64,000 bases of DNA from Alphaproteobacteria bacterium (GTDB lineage: Bacteria; Pseudomonadota; Alphaproteobacteria; JAUXUR01). Positions 34,398 to 43,137 of the stretch are shown piece by piece. Location of the stretch: NCBI GenBank assembly GCA_030680745.1, contig JAUXUR010000046.1, forward strand, positions 1-64,000, written 5' to 3'. A program made the position numbers and the translations under genes. Below the pieces are notes generated by a model, which was not told the origin of the DNA, made no database searches, and was given only the letters and a program-made list of their open reading frames with translations. Numbering within the stretch: position 1 is the stretch's first letter; every line of letters starts with the position of its first letter.

Positions 34398-35549
34398 TCA
34401 GGATGTTGCAGGCTTTATAGTTTCTGGAATTAACCCTTTATCTTGAGGCAATTCAGTATCCTGAAGTTGGTCTTTAATAGTACGCAATCCGCCTTCAAGC
34501 AATAAACGTTGCGTCGGATAGGCAAAATTGATCTTTTTTTCTTGAAATAATGCATAAATTTTATAATTAATAGATTCTTTAATACGCGCCTCATCATCTA
34601 TATGAGCATGAGGAATTATATAAACAACTGTAAAAATAAGACTTCCTTGCGCATAATTACTAAAACAACTATCTTTGAAAACAGCTGATGGCACCTCATC
34701 AATAATTTTTTTTAACAATTGAGGTATTTCTATTAAAACTTCATAGGGCGTATCAGCAGCAATTGTTAATTGTTGGTCTGTTCTAAGATCTGTAACACGT
34801 TGAAAGTTTTTAATGCGCGTCGCGATTAAATCGGCATTTGAGCACACAATAAGTTCACCTGATTTGCTTCTAAGATGAGTTGTCTTAAGGCCGATATATT
34901 CAACGCGACCTGAAAAATCGCCAAAATTAATTTTATCACCTACTGCAAAAGGATTATCAAGAATGATAGAAACAGAAGCAAAAAGATCAGCTAAGATTTT
35001 TTGAGAAGCAAGGCCAATCGCAATACCACCAATACCAAGACCTGCTAGAAGACCGGATATTTTAAATTCTAATGAATCCAATAACATTAAAATCACAATG
35101 CCCCATACGATAACATTTCCTGCAAGGCGAAAGAGTGAAAGAGCATTTTTAATAGTCGGATTTGTTTTAGATTTTTTCTTAACACCTCTTTCGATCCAAT
35201 TTTTAATAAAATAATTCAGCCAGATTCCAAATTGAATAATAAATGAAAGCTCCGTCAATTTAATAAAAAAAGCAGTTATTATAGGCGTCAATGCTATAAA
35301 ATGTGTTGAAATAAAAATAGATAGAAAAAAAATAAAAAATGATTTTGTTAAAATCAAATATGCTGAAAGTGATTTTAATTTTTCACTTTTCTTTTTTTCA
35401 ATAAATAAGATTATTCTCTTAATAATCATTTTAAATGAAATATAACAACCTAAAAAAATAGCAAAAACTATAGCAAAATCTATGCCTTTATTTAAGTCAG
35501 TGAATAGTTGCTGTACTTCAAAAAAAAATTTTTGCGTTGCGTAATTCAC
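34398..35549 (-). CDS. MscS-family mechanosensitive ion channel
   Basis: A 383-residue inner-membrane protein with four or five helices before the pore helix. The MscS signature GLLAGLGIGGIAIGLASQK (about 166-184) is followed by the beta domain (IILDNPFAVGDKINFGDF) and an alpha/beta C-terminal region. It should open under membrane tension to release solutes. The start is GTG with GGAGG four bases upstream. Its 5' end lies 51 nt from family A element A3. Confidence 0.88.
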   Translation of the reverse strand: MNYATQKFFFEVQQLFTDLNKGIDFAIVFAIFLGCYISFKMIIKRIILFIEKKKSEKLKSLSAYLILTKSFFIFFLSIFISTHFIALTPIITAFFIKLTELSFIIQFGIWLNYFIKNWIERGVKKKSKTNPTIKNALSLFRLAGNVIVWGIVILMLLDSLEFKISGLLAGLGIGGIAIGLASQKILADLFASVSIILDNPFAVGDKINFGDFSGRVEYIGLKTTHLRSKSGELIVCSNADLIATRIKNFQRVTDLRTDQQLTIAADTPYEVLIEIPQLLKKIIDEVPSAVFKDSCFSNYAQGSLIFTVVYIIPHAHIDDEARIKESINYKIYALFQEKKINFAYPTQRLLLEGGLRTIKDQLQDTELPQDKGLIPETIKPATS

Positions 35550-35599
35550 TTTTCCTCCTTTTTATCGGCTTTTTTATAACTCCTACGTATATAGTCATC

Positions 35600-35720
35600 A
35601 ACTGCCCAGATTATGAGACAAAGGCTAGGAAAGTCGAAAGCCGGAACGGAATGTACCTTTTTGTACATGAGTACCGGAAGTGTAGACTTGACAACGAATT
35701 TGTCCATATGGTGGGTAGTT
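35600..35720 (-). repeat. Family A element, copy A3
   Basis: 121 bp between AACTGCCCAGATTATG (35600) and GGTGGGTAGTT (ending 35720). Read in the direction of the universal stress gene, it starts at that gene's stop codon (35719-35721) and has the same polarity as A1, A2 and A4. The central CATGTAC/GTACATT hairpin is intact. Confidence 0.85.
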
Positions 35721-36156
35721 ATGCGTCCCTTATTACTAAAACCGAACAATGTCCATGTCTTACAACGCGTGATGCATTAGGCCCAATTAAATAATCTTTA
35801 AGCTCAGGACGATGTGCACCCAACACTATAAGATCAGCTTTAATTTCTTCTGCCATATTGACGATTGTTTCATATACAGATCCAGTTGCAACGATATTTT
35901 GGACGGTCACATTTTCTGGTACATGAATATTCACAAACTCATGTAGAGCTTTATTTGATTTTTTACGCATTTTTTCTTCATAATCTGCAGGAAAATATTG
36001 ACCTACCAAGCTCATCCCAAAGTCCGGGAGAACAGTTAAAATATGAAGTTTTGCATCAAACGCTTGCGCATAAGAAACGGAAAAAGGGAGCGCCTTTTCC
36101 CAAGAGTTTTTATCCTCCAAATCAATCGCAAGTAGAATTTCTTTAAACACTGTCAT
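35719..36156 (-). CDS. Universal stress protein (UspA family)
   Basis: A 145-residue UspA-fold protein. The C-terminal nucleotide-binding motif is visible as LGAHRPELKDYLIGPNASRVV, close to the G-2X-G-9X-G pattern, so ATP binding is plausible. Its ATG directly abuts the stop of the TRAP permease, so it is part of the TRAP operon. Usp proteins encoded with TRAP transporters (for example TeaD) bind and regulate their transporter, the likely role here. Confidence 0.85.
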   Translation of the reverse strand: MTVFKEILLAIDLEDKNSWEKALPFSVSYAQAFDAKLHILTVLPDFGMSLVGQYFPADYEEKMRKKSNKALHEFVNIHVPENVTVQNIVATGSVYETIVNMAEEIKADLIVLGAHRPELKDYLIGPNASRVVRHGHCSVLVIRDA

Positions 36157-38739
36157 TTACACATCTCGTATATTTTTTTGTCTTCTTCTCTGAAAGTAGA
36201 AAACAAATCCGATCAAAAGTAAAGCGGGAATAAAAAGCCATTCTTTTGAAATTCGATCACTCCGCGTAAATGCATATTTAACAGTCCAATCAAAAGACAA
36301 GCCGGCATTTGCAGCATTGCTACCAAATTCAACTTGCTCAATGCGCACGGCATCTTTGTCATATCGAAGTTTTAATCCTGATTTTTCAAGGCGCTCATAA
36401 CCCGCACCATCTTCCGATAAACGCAAAGAAATTGATTTTTCAATTTTATCACCTGAAATATTCTCGCCTTCAATACGTAACTTTATCGTTCCCTTATGTG
36501 GTTTGCTTTCAAGAAATTGGGGTATAGTATAAGGGTCAATTTGCTTGTAACGTTCTGTAAATTGATCTAAAAGTACATTAGGCATAAAGAAAATAAGTGC
36601 TGAAAGAAGTAAAATTATATTTTCATACCATTTACTTTTTACCAAAAAATAGCCTTTTATACTGGCGACAAAAGCCATCATGCCAATAATTGCTGATAAA
36701 ATAGTAAATACAACAATATGCGGATTGGATGTTTTAATCAGCAATAATTGTGGGTTAAACACAAAAAAGAATGGAAGAACAACAGTTCTTAAACTGTAAA
36801 AGGTCGCCTTAATACCCGTTCTTAAGGGGTCAGACCCAGCGACAGCCGCGGCAGCAAAAGAAGCAAGTCCTACAGGAGGCGTTACATCAGCCATAATCCC
36901 AAAATAGAAAACAAACAAATGTACGGCGATAAGTGGAATAATCATACCATTCATTGCGCCCAGTTCAACGAGCACAGGCGCCATAAGGCTAGAGACAACA
37001 ATATAATTAGCGGTTGTTGGAAGACCCATCCCAACCAAAAGGCTTATGATCGCGGTAAAAGCAAACATTAAAAAAACATTGCCTGAAGAAATAAGTTCGA
37101 TGAGTGATGTCATTTTGAGGCCAACACCCGTAAGCGCAATCATACCAACAACAATACCAGCGGTTGCCGTTGCAATACCAATGGCAATCATATTACGTGC
37201 GCCTGCGATCATGCCTTGCTTAATATCTGAAAAACCACGTAGAAATGCTTCTTTCATATCACCTGTTTTTTTAAAGAAAATGGTGATGGGGCGTTGTGTA
37301 ACCATGGTGATTAGCAAGAAAACAATTGCCCAAAAAGCTGAAAGCCCAGGGGATAAACGCTCAACAATAAGGCACCAAATAAGAACAACGATGGGTAAAA
37401 GAAAATGAATGCCTGCTTTAAACGTAGGCCCTAAAGGCGGCAAGGTTTTCATTTCCTCAAGTTCAATTTCACCTTTATCGCTGTTAATATCCGTATATTT
37501 TGAGGCCAAATACAATGTACCTATATAAACAAAAATAAGTGCACCAAAAAGAACATAAACAGCATTGGACCCAAATAAATCTTTAACCCACCCCAGCCCA
37601 AAATAAATAATGGCACCTAGAATAATAAAACTTGATAAGGTAATGCCAAAAGAAAACAAAGCTTGTTTGAAAGTTGAGGTAATCGCTTTAGGAATACCTT
37701 TCATACCTGCGCTAACGGCATCTAAATGCACCATATAGAGCAATGCTATATAGGAAATGATTGCAGGCAATAACGCATGCTTACATACATCCCCATACGA
37801 AATCCCAACATACTCAACCATAATAAAGGCTGCAGCACCCATGACTGGGGGTAGAATTTGTCCATTAATACCGGTCGCTGCTTCAATAGCACCTGCTTGC
37901 TCACCCGAAAAACCAACTTTTTTCATGAGTGGAATGGTGAAGGTACCAGTTGTAACCACATTGGCAACAGATGATCCAGAAATAAGCCCAGTGAGCCCCG
38001 AAGATAAAACAGCAGCTTTTGCGGGACCACCTCTATAATGGCCGAGCATTGAAAAAGCAAGTTTGATGAAATATCCACCTGCACCTGCTTTATCAAGCAA
38101 AGAGCCAAAAAGGACAAAAAGGAAAACAAAACTAGTTGAAACGCCTAAGGCAATGCCAAAGACCCCTTCAGTTGTAAGCCATTGATATGAAAAGGCTTTA
38201 TTAATACTGGCACCTTTATGTGCAATCACTTCAGGCATAAATTGGCCTGCAAAAATGTAAAATAAAGCGATAGAAGCAATAAGCATAAGGGGCATACCAA
38301 GACAACGTCTTGCCGCCTCAAGAAGAACAATAATACCAATAATTGACATTATGATGTCAGTTACACGCGGCATACCAGGACGTTCGGATAGATCAATATA
38401 AAATACATATAAATATAAAGCGGATAGACATCCTAGAACGGCAAGGATGATATCAACAATAGGGATTTTATAACGCGATGATTCTTTATAGGCCGGGTAC
38501 ACTAAAAAAGCTAAAAGAAGTGCAAATCCAAGATGAATGGCGCGCGCTTCGGTATCATTTAATATAAAAAAACCTAAGGAAAAAGGAAGGGGTGACGCAT
38601 ACCAAAGCTGAAAAAATGACCAAGCAAAGGTAAGAAAAGTGATTGTTTTTGTCCACGAGACTGAAGGTTTACGGGTGCCTGAATCGACTTCTTTGATAAT
38701 ATCCGGCAAAAATTTATCGAGCGGTCTTGTATTTGTCAT
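36157..38739 (-). CDS. TRAP transporter fused permease (DctQM-like), TAXI type
   Basis: An 860-residue inner-membrane protein with about 18 helices, combining the small DctQ-like part (about 40-150) with the large DctM-like part (about 155-680; GSSVANVVTTGTFTIPLM and GMGLPTTANY are typical). The C-terminal soluble segment (about 715-830) followed by a last helix fits the DUF3394 extension of TAXI-family fused permeases. It imports an organic acid using an ion gradient; the substrate is unknown. It lies 13 nt after the binding protein and directly before usp. Confidence 0.9.
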   Translation of the reverse strand: MTNTRPLDKFLPDIIKEVDSGTRKPSVSWTKTITFLTFAWSFFQLWYASPLPFSLGFFILNDTEARAIHLGFALLLAFLVYPAYKESSRYKIPIVDIILAVLGCLSALYLYVFYIDLSERPGMPRVTDIIMSIIGIIVLLEAARRCLGMPLMLIASIALFYIFAGQFMPEVIAHKGASINKAFSYQWLTTEGVFGIALGVSTSFVFLFVLFGSLLDKAGAGGYFIKLAFSMLGHYRGGPAKAAVLSSGLTGLISGSSVANVVTTGTFTIPLMKKVGFSGEQAGAIEAATGINGQILPPVMGAAAFIMVEYVGISYGDVCKHALLPAIISYIALLYMVHLDAVSAGMKGIPKAITSTFKQALFSFGITLSSFIILGAIIYFGLGWVKDLFGSNAVYVLFGALIFVYIGTLYLASKYTDINSDKGEIELEEMKTLPPLGPTFKAGIHFLLPIVVLIWCLIVERLSPGLSAFWAIVFLLITMVTQRPITIFFKKTGDMKEAFLRGFSDIKQGMIAGARNMIAIGIATATAGIVVGMIALTGVGLKMTSLIELISSGNVFLMFAFTAIISLLVGMGLPTTANYIVVSSLMAPVLVELGAMNGMIIPLIAVHLFVFYFGIMADVTPPVGLASFAAAAVAGSDPLRTGIKATFYSLRTVVLPFFFVFNPQLLLIKTSNPHIVVFTILSAIIGMMAFVASIKGYFLVKSKWYENIILLLSALIFFMPNVLLDQFTERYKQIDPYTIPQFLESKPHKGTIKLRIEGENISGDKIEKSISLRLSEDGAGYERLEKSGLKLRYDKDAVRIEQVEFGSNAANAGLSFDWTVKYAFTRSDRISKEWLFIPALLLIGFVFYFQRRRQKNIRDV

Positions 38740-38752
38740 GTTCTTACCAATT

Positions 38753-39781
38753 TTATTTCAAAATGCCTTTTTCCTGAAAGAATTTTGCAGCGCCATCATG
38801 TAGGGGTGCAATAATTGCTTCATTCGCCATAGCATCAAGTGTTAGATTCGAAAAAATAGGATGGAGTCGTTTAAAACTTTCAAAATTATTCGCAATACTT
38901 TTTACGATTTCATAAGCAATATCATCGGATAATTTTGTTGTTGCAAGGACACCGACTTTTACGCCAAAAGTGCTTATTTCATCTTCTGTGCCACGATACA
39001 TGCCGCCTTTAATTTTAGCAGGCACATAAAAAGGATTTTTTTGAAGGAAACGATCAATTTCTGGACCTGAAATTTGCACAAGATTTGCATCGCAAGATGA
39101 ACTTGCTTCTTGAATCGATCCATTGGGGTGACCGACTGAGTAAACAATCGCATCAAGTTTATTATCACAAAGGGCGGTTGCTTGTTCGACTGGGTTTAGA
39201 CCTGAGAGCTGCTTAAAATCTTTAAGCGACCATCCAAGGTAATCAATCAAAGACATCATCGTGGCACGTTGACCAGAACCGGGCGCACCAATATTAACGC
39301 GTTTTCCTTTTAAATCGGCAAATGTCTTAATGTTTGAATCTTGACGTGCCACAATTGTAAGTGGTTCTGTATATAACGAGATAATCGTTCTTAAATTAGG
39401 ATTTGGAGTAACAGATTTGATGTGTCCAGCTTCTTTATAGGCATCATAAATAAGGTCAGATTGCGCAATACCTAAATCAAGTTCTTTTTGGTTAAGAGCA
39501 TTTAAATTGTAAACAGATCCACCAGTGCTTTCAACAGAGCATTGTATTTTATGTTTGTCTTTATCACGATTAATTAACCTACAGATTGTACCACCTGTCG
39601 GAAAATATAAGCCAGTAACACCACCAGTGCCGAGTGTTACAAATTTTTTACGATCAGAAGAAATATTTTCTTTTGGCGTAATGGGGTAACCAAACATATC
39701 AGCGCAAAATTTAGGAAAACTTGAAACAATGGCAGCTATTAATATACCAAAAAAAACAAAAAAAAGGATTAACCGTTGCAT
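38753..39781 (-). CDS. TAXI-family TRAP substrate-binding protein
   Basis: A 342-residue periplasmic binding protein with an N-terminal signal or anchor helix (about 1-20). The TAXI signature LGTGGVTGLYFPTGG (about 51-65) and the later ESTGGSVYNL, GIAQSDL, and GKRVNIGAPGSG segments are all conserved. It delivers the ligand to the fused permease encoded next. AAGG precedes the ATG by seven bases. It is the first gene of the SBP-permease-usp operon. Confidence 0.9.
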   Translation of the reverse strand: MQRLILFFVFFGILIAAIVSSFPKFCADMFGYPITPKENISSDRKKFVTLGTGGVTGLYFPTGGTICRLINRDKDKHKIQCSVESTGGSVYNLNALNQKELDLGIAQSDLIYDAYKEAGHIKSVTPNPNLRTIISLYTEPLTIVARQDSNIKTFADLKGKRVNIGAPGSGQRATMMSLIDYLGWSLKDFKQLSGLNPVEQATALCDNKLDAIVYSVGHPNGSIQEASSSCDANLVQISGPEIDRFLQKNPFYVPAKIKGGMYRGTEDEISTFGVKVGVLATTKLSDDIAYEIVKSIANNFESFKRLHPIFSNLTLDAMANEAIIAPLHDGAAKFFQEKGILK

Positions 39782-39945
39782 TAAGAACCTTCATGAATTT
39801 AGAAATTGGTCGAATGGACAAATCTTGACTGTCAATAAATACTATAGGGAATCCTGACACATTATGCAATCTCTGATTGTGTGCAAAATCTACCTTAGAG
39901 TCAAATTATCCATAAAATTAACAATTTTTAAGGGATTGTATTTGT

Positions 39946-40019
39946 ATAATTTTATTTTTTTTGAATCGAATTGACTATCAAAATCACGAGTTTTCACTCT
40001 GGCATTTTAATCCATTTTA
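39946..40019 (-). pseudogene. Duplicated 3' fragment of the ABC auxiliary lipoprotein gene
   Basis: The first 27 bases (39946-39972) are identical to 40641-40667, which hold the stop codon and last codons of the lipoprotein gene at 40647. Beyond this the similarity continues in degraded form, skipping to a CTCTGGCATTTTAAT segment that matches an internal part near 40797. So an internally deleted partial copy lies about 0.7 kb from its parent. The rest of 39782-40137 is AT-rich with a CATCTGT-AAA-ACAGATG hairpin (40091-40107) and no gene. Confidence 0.7.
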
Positions 40020-40137
40020 CATAGAATAAGAAAAACGATGCCTATCCGCCATCAAGATTGTTCATTCAACTTGTAAAGCGAGCTTTATCCCATCTGTAAA
40101 ACAGATGCGATAAAACCCTAATATAGACTAACAGACT

Positions 40138-40407
40138 TCATTTGCACTCTTTATCAAATTGGTCTTGTGATCTTTTAAGAGCGTTACGTTTATTTTCTAT
40201 AAATCCTTGTTGGACATCATATTCACTTTTTAGAATGTTTGGATATGTGTTAACCATTTTTGTTTTGCTACCTGGGTTTTTTGTTTCTCTGTCGATATGT
40301 TCTTGTGCAGCTTTAATGTCCATTGTTAACAACTTACAATCTGCATGTACATTTAAGCAAAATAAGACGCCGCCTAAAATAGAAATAGTTGTTAGAATTT
40401 TTTTCAT
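40138..40407 (-). CDS. Small secreted protein of unknown function
   Basis: An 89-residue product with a signal peptide (cut near VHA-D, residue 22). The mature 67 residues are polar and helical, with one Cys near each end (DCK and ECK) that could form a disulfide. AGGAGG lies upstream of the ATG. It lies between the duplicated lipoprotein-gene fragment and an element E repeat. No family recognised. Confidence 0.55.
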   Translation of the reverse strand: MKKILTTISILGGVLFCLNVHADCKLLTMDIKAAQEHIDRETKNPGSKTKMVNTYPNILKSEYDVQQGFIENKRNALKRSQDQFDKECK

Positions 40408-40503
40408 TTAAACCTCCTTTATATTATTCTTCACTTTAGTTGTTAATTTAATTTTAATACAATAATTATTAAAAATTTATTAATTGTTTTAAATAAAATA
40501 AAC

Positions 40504-40641
40504 ATGGCATGCTCTTCGATCATGAATGTTTCTGAACCCTGGATCTACATTCGGACCCTTTGGGCTTTCAGGGATCACGCGGAAACAATTGAGTTATAAG
40601 CAGGATTCAAAAGAAAAATATATTTTTGTCCGGTAGATTGA
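40504..40641. repeat. Element E, second copy
   Basis: Shares with 27429-27562 an ordered set of features: a GCATGCTCTTCGATCATGA palindromic start, an imperfect CCCTGGA hairpin, a GGAAACA segment, and the end TATTTTTGTCCGGTAGATTG. It finishes six nt from the stop codon of the lipoprotein gene. The copy is diverged but collinear. Confidence 0.6.
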
Positions 40642-40646
40642 TAATT

Positions 40647-41261
40647 TTATTTTTTTTGAATCGAATTAACAGTCCAAATAACAAGTTTTTTTAAAATTTT
40701 ACCAGCAGCTTTATCAAAAGTTGATACAATCTCGTCCATTTTAAGGGATGGTGCAACAATAACTTGATCAAAATTTTGGGAGGTCACTAGTTTTCGCTCG
40801 GGCATTTTAATAAGTTTCGCATTAAGGGCTACATGAACACGTGTTTCTTGTGGGTTATGATAGCTTTCTGCTTGAAATTCTTTTAATTCCGTCATAAGCA
40901 AATAATCTGAACGTAATTTTGCAGCGTCAGAAGCAATAGCCGTTATTTTACGGCTATTTTCAAATGATTCTACAATAAGATTTTGCATCATTTTATGAGC
41001 ACGTTCAATCCATTTGGCTTGTTTGTAATAATCAACTTTATGCGGCGTCAAATGAACTGTTATTTTTTCAGTTTCAATATCGGCGCCAACGTGAGGTCGC
41101 TCAACAATGATAAGACCTTGAACATTAGGGAGATCAGCAGGAAAGGTGCTTTTAGGTGTTAAAGTATAAATACGTGGTGGAGCAGCAGGTTTTGGAAAAA
41201 GAGAAAAACAACCACTCAAAAAAGGTAATAAACACAATGGAATTATTTTTTTTAAAAACAT
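40647..41261 (-). CDS. ABC-type transport auxiliary lipoprotein (PqiC/ABC_trans_aux type)
   Basis: A 204-residue lipoprotein: the lipobox LSGC places the lipidated Cys at residue 18. After it come a Pro-rich linker, the YTLTPKSTFP strand and a domain typical of ABC_trans_aux lipoproteins, which partner MCE-domain lipid transporters. It is the last gene of the mlaE-mlaF-mlaD cluster and likely supplies an outer-membrane or periplasmic component. I chose the ATG at 41261; GTG at 41270 is too close to the GGAG. Family A element A4 separates it from mlaD. Confidence 0.8.
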   Translation of the reverse strand: MFLKKIIPLCLLPFLSGCFSLFPKPAAPPRIYTLTPKSTFPADLPNVQGLIIVERPHVGADIETEKITVHLTPHKVDYYKQAKWIERAHKMMQNLIVESFENSRKITAIASDAAKLRSDYLLMTELKEFQAESYHNPQETRVHVALNAKLIKMPERKLVTSQNFDQVIVAPSLKMDEIVSTFDKAAGKILKKLVIWTVNSIQKK

Positions 41262-41290
41262 TAGTTGCACACTCCAAGTGATTGGTCATT

Positions 41291-41411
41291 AACTACCCCA
41301 ATTATGAGATAAAGTCTAGAAAGATCGAGAACCGGAACGAAGTGTACCTCTTTGTACATGAGTACCGGAAACGGAGATCTGACGACGAATTTAACCATAA
41401 TTGGGGTAGTT
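41291..41411 (-). repeat. Family A element, copy A4 (best preserved)
   Basis: 121 bp with perfect 16-bp inverted ends AACTACCCCAATTATG. The core hairpin CCGG-TACTCATGTAC / GTACACTTCG-TTCCGG is intact. It sits inside the mla operon, four nt after the mlaD stop and 30 nt before the lipoprotein start, with the same polarity relative to the upstream gene as A1-A3. Confidence 0.92.
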
Positions 41412-41415
41412 ACCA

Positions 41416-42339
41416 TTATTTGGCCACCACACCTTTACTAGTATCCCCAAAAAGAATTCTAGAATTTTCGATTTTCTTGGAAACACGTGTAACACCAATG
41501 ATAAGATCGCGCATCTCGTTAAGCAATTGCGAAAACTCATATAATCCGGTACTTGTGAAATCAAGAACACCTTGTCTATTTTCTTTAACTAGATGTGCTA
41601 CTTGATCAGAAAAATTACCAACTTTTGAAGATGCATCTTTAATGCCTGTTAAAGATTGTTTGAAAAATCCAGCGATTGAATCGATTTGTTTGTCAAAATT
41701 TCGTACAAATTTAACGCCATCATCGAATAAATTTGCAGCTTCATCAATTGCCGATTCAATACTTTTTGTTTTTCGTGAAATAGCCCCTGTCACATCTTTA
41801 ATATCGTCGATGATGCCCGTCACATTTGTTTTTGTTTTATCTGTCAAAATTTGATTTAAGCTTTCAGCAACTTCTGAAAAATTTTTAATAAGCTTTGGCG
41901 CAGACGTAAATAATTCTTCAATATGCGATGGACGAGATTGAATAATAGGCGATGGCATTTTACGCGTATGTTCCAAAGGTGTTGTTTTAACGCTACCGCC
42001 ACGTAATTGAACCAAAAGACCGCCTGTAATGCCTTTCATTTCTAATTGTGCGTAAGTATCTTTATAGACTGGAAAATCATCTTGAATAGTAACGTCAACC
42101 TTTACTTGATCAGCAACTTCTGGGTCAACTGAAATTTTCGTCACTTTACCAATAGGAACACCTTGATAAATAACACCGCTACCTTGATTAAGGCCTGTAA
42201 CCGAACTTTTGAAATAAATAGTATATGGAAGGCCTTCGCCACCCGTTTTTTCATAAAGCCAAATTGAAAAAAATATAGCACCCACTAAAATACTTAGAAC
42301 AAAAATACCGACTGTTAAATAATAACCTTTAGTTTCCAT
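41416..42339 (-). CDS. mlaD: MlaD/MCE family lipid-transport protein
   Basis: A 307-residue protein anchored by one N-terminal helix (about 7-28), followed by the MCE domain (about 38-115; VTGLNQGSGVIYQGVPIGKV is typical) and a long helical C-terminal part (about 130-290) predicted to form a needle-like assembly. It should form a hexameric ring that carries phospholipid between membranes, working with the MlaE permease and MlaF ATPase. It starts 9 nt after mlaF. Confidence 0.88.
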   Translation of the reverse strand: METKGYYLTVGIFVLSILVGAIFFSIWLYEKTGGEGLPYTIYFKSSVTGLNQGSGVIYQGVPIGKVTKISVDPEVADQVKVDVTIQDDFPVYKDTYAQLEMKGITGGLLVQLRGGSVKTTPLEHTRKMPSPIIQSRPSHIEELFTSAPKLIKNFSEVAESLNQILTDKTKTNVTGIIDDIKDVTGAISRKTKSIESAIDEAANLFDDGVKFVRNFDKQIDSIAGFFKQSLTGIKDASSKVGNFSDQVAHLVKENRQGVLDFTSTGLYEFSQLLNEMRDLIIGVTRVSKKIENSRILFGDTSKGVVAK

Positions 42340-42348
42340 GAAGCTGGT

Positions 42349-43131
42349 TCATCCTTTCGCGCTTCTTAATTTTTTACCAATCAAAGCATTTTGCCCACGC
42401 ATACCACCAAAATAATCATTAATCCAAGGATGGTTAAGTTCAAGCAATTCTTCGATTGTACCCACAATAATTCTTCGATCAACAAGTACAGCTACTTTAT
42501 CACAAATTGCAACTAAAGTATCTATATCATGGGTTACAATGACAACAGTTAAATTTAAGCTTTCTTGCAATGCCTTAATTAAGGTATCAAAACCTTCAGC
42601 ACTTATTGCGTCAAGTCCAGCTGTTGGTTCGTCTAAAAGTAAAATTTTGGGATCAAGGGCTAAAGCACGTGCAATACCTACACGTTTACGCATGCCACCT
42701 GATAATTGCGAAGGATATTTCCAGGCTGTATCAGGCGACAGACCTACAAGGGCAAGTTTCAACCCTGTTAATTCATCCATTAGATTTTGAGGTAAATCTA
42801 GATATTCTTTCATCGGCATTTGAATATTTTGTGCCACATTAAGCGAACTAAATAAAGCGCCATTTTGAAAAGATACACCAATATCAAAGCTTAATTTTTG
42901 TTTTTCGCGTCTATTAAGCGTCTGAATATCTTTTCCTAATATCGTAACATTACCATTATAGGGTTTAATGAGCCCGATCATAACGCGCAATAAAACCGAT
43001 TTTCCTGATCCTGAGGCACCCACTAAGCCATAAATTTGATTGTACGGAATATCAAGCGAAACATCTTCGTGCACTATTTGTGAACCGAATCTTGTTTGTA
43101 TATGTGCAAGTGAAATGATGGGGTTTGTCAT
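42349..43131 (-). CDS. mlaF: Mla-type ABC transporter ATP-binding protein
   Basis: A 260-residue ATPase with Walker A GASGSGKS (about 37-44), signature LSGGMRKR, and Walker B ILLLDEPTAGLD. The LSGGMRKRVGIARALALDP run is typical of MlaF. It powers MlaE-dependent phospholipid movement across the inner membrane. It starts 6 nt after mlaE and ends 9 nt before mlaD. Confidence 0.92.
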   Translation of the reverse strand: MTNPIISLAHIQTRFGSQIVHEDVSLDIPYNQIYGLVGASGSGKSVLLRVMIGLIKPYNGNVTILGKDIQTLNRREKQKLSFDIGVSFQNGALFSSLNVAQNIQMPMKEYLDLPQNLMDELTGLKLALVGLSPDTAWKYPSQLSGGMRKRVGIARALALDPKILLLDEPTAGLDAISAEGFDTLIKALQESLNLTVVIVTHDIDTLVAICDKVAVLVDRRIIVGTIEELLELNHPWINDYFGGMRGQNALIGKKLRSAKG

Positions 43132-43137
43132 GATGTC

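Noticed and set aside
35537-35794. Plus-strand open frame of 85 codons
   Set aside because: Spans family A element A3 and the end of the universal stress gene on the other strand. A similar frame at 41282-41605 over A4 shows the peptide is repeat-encoded.
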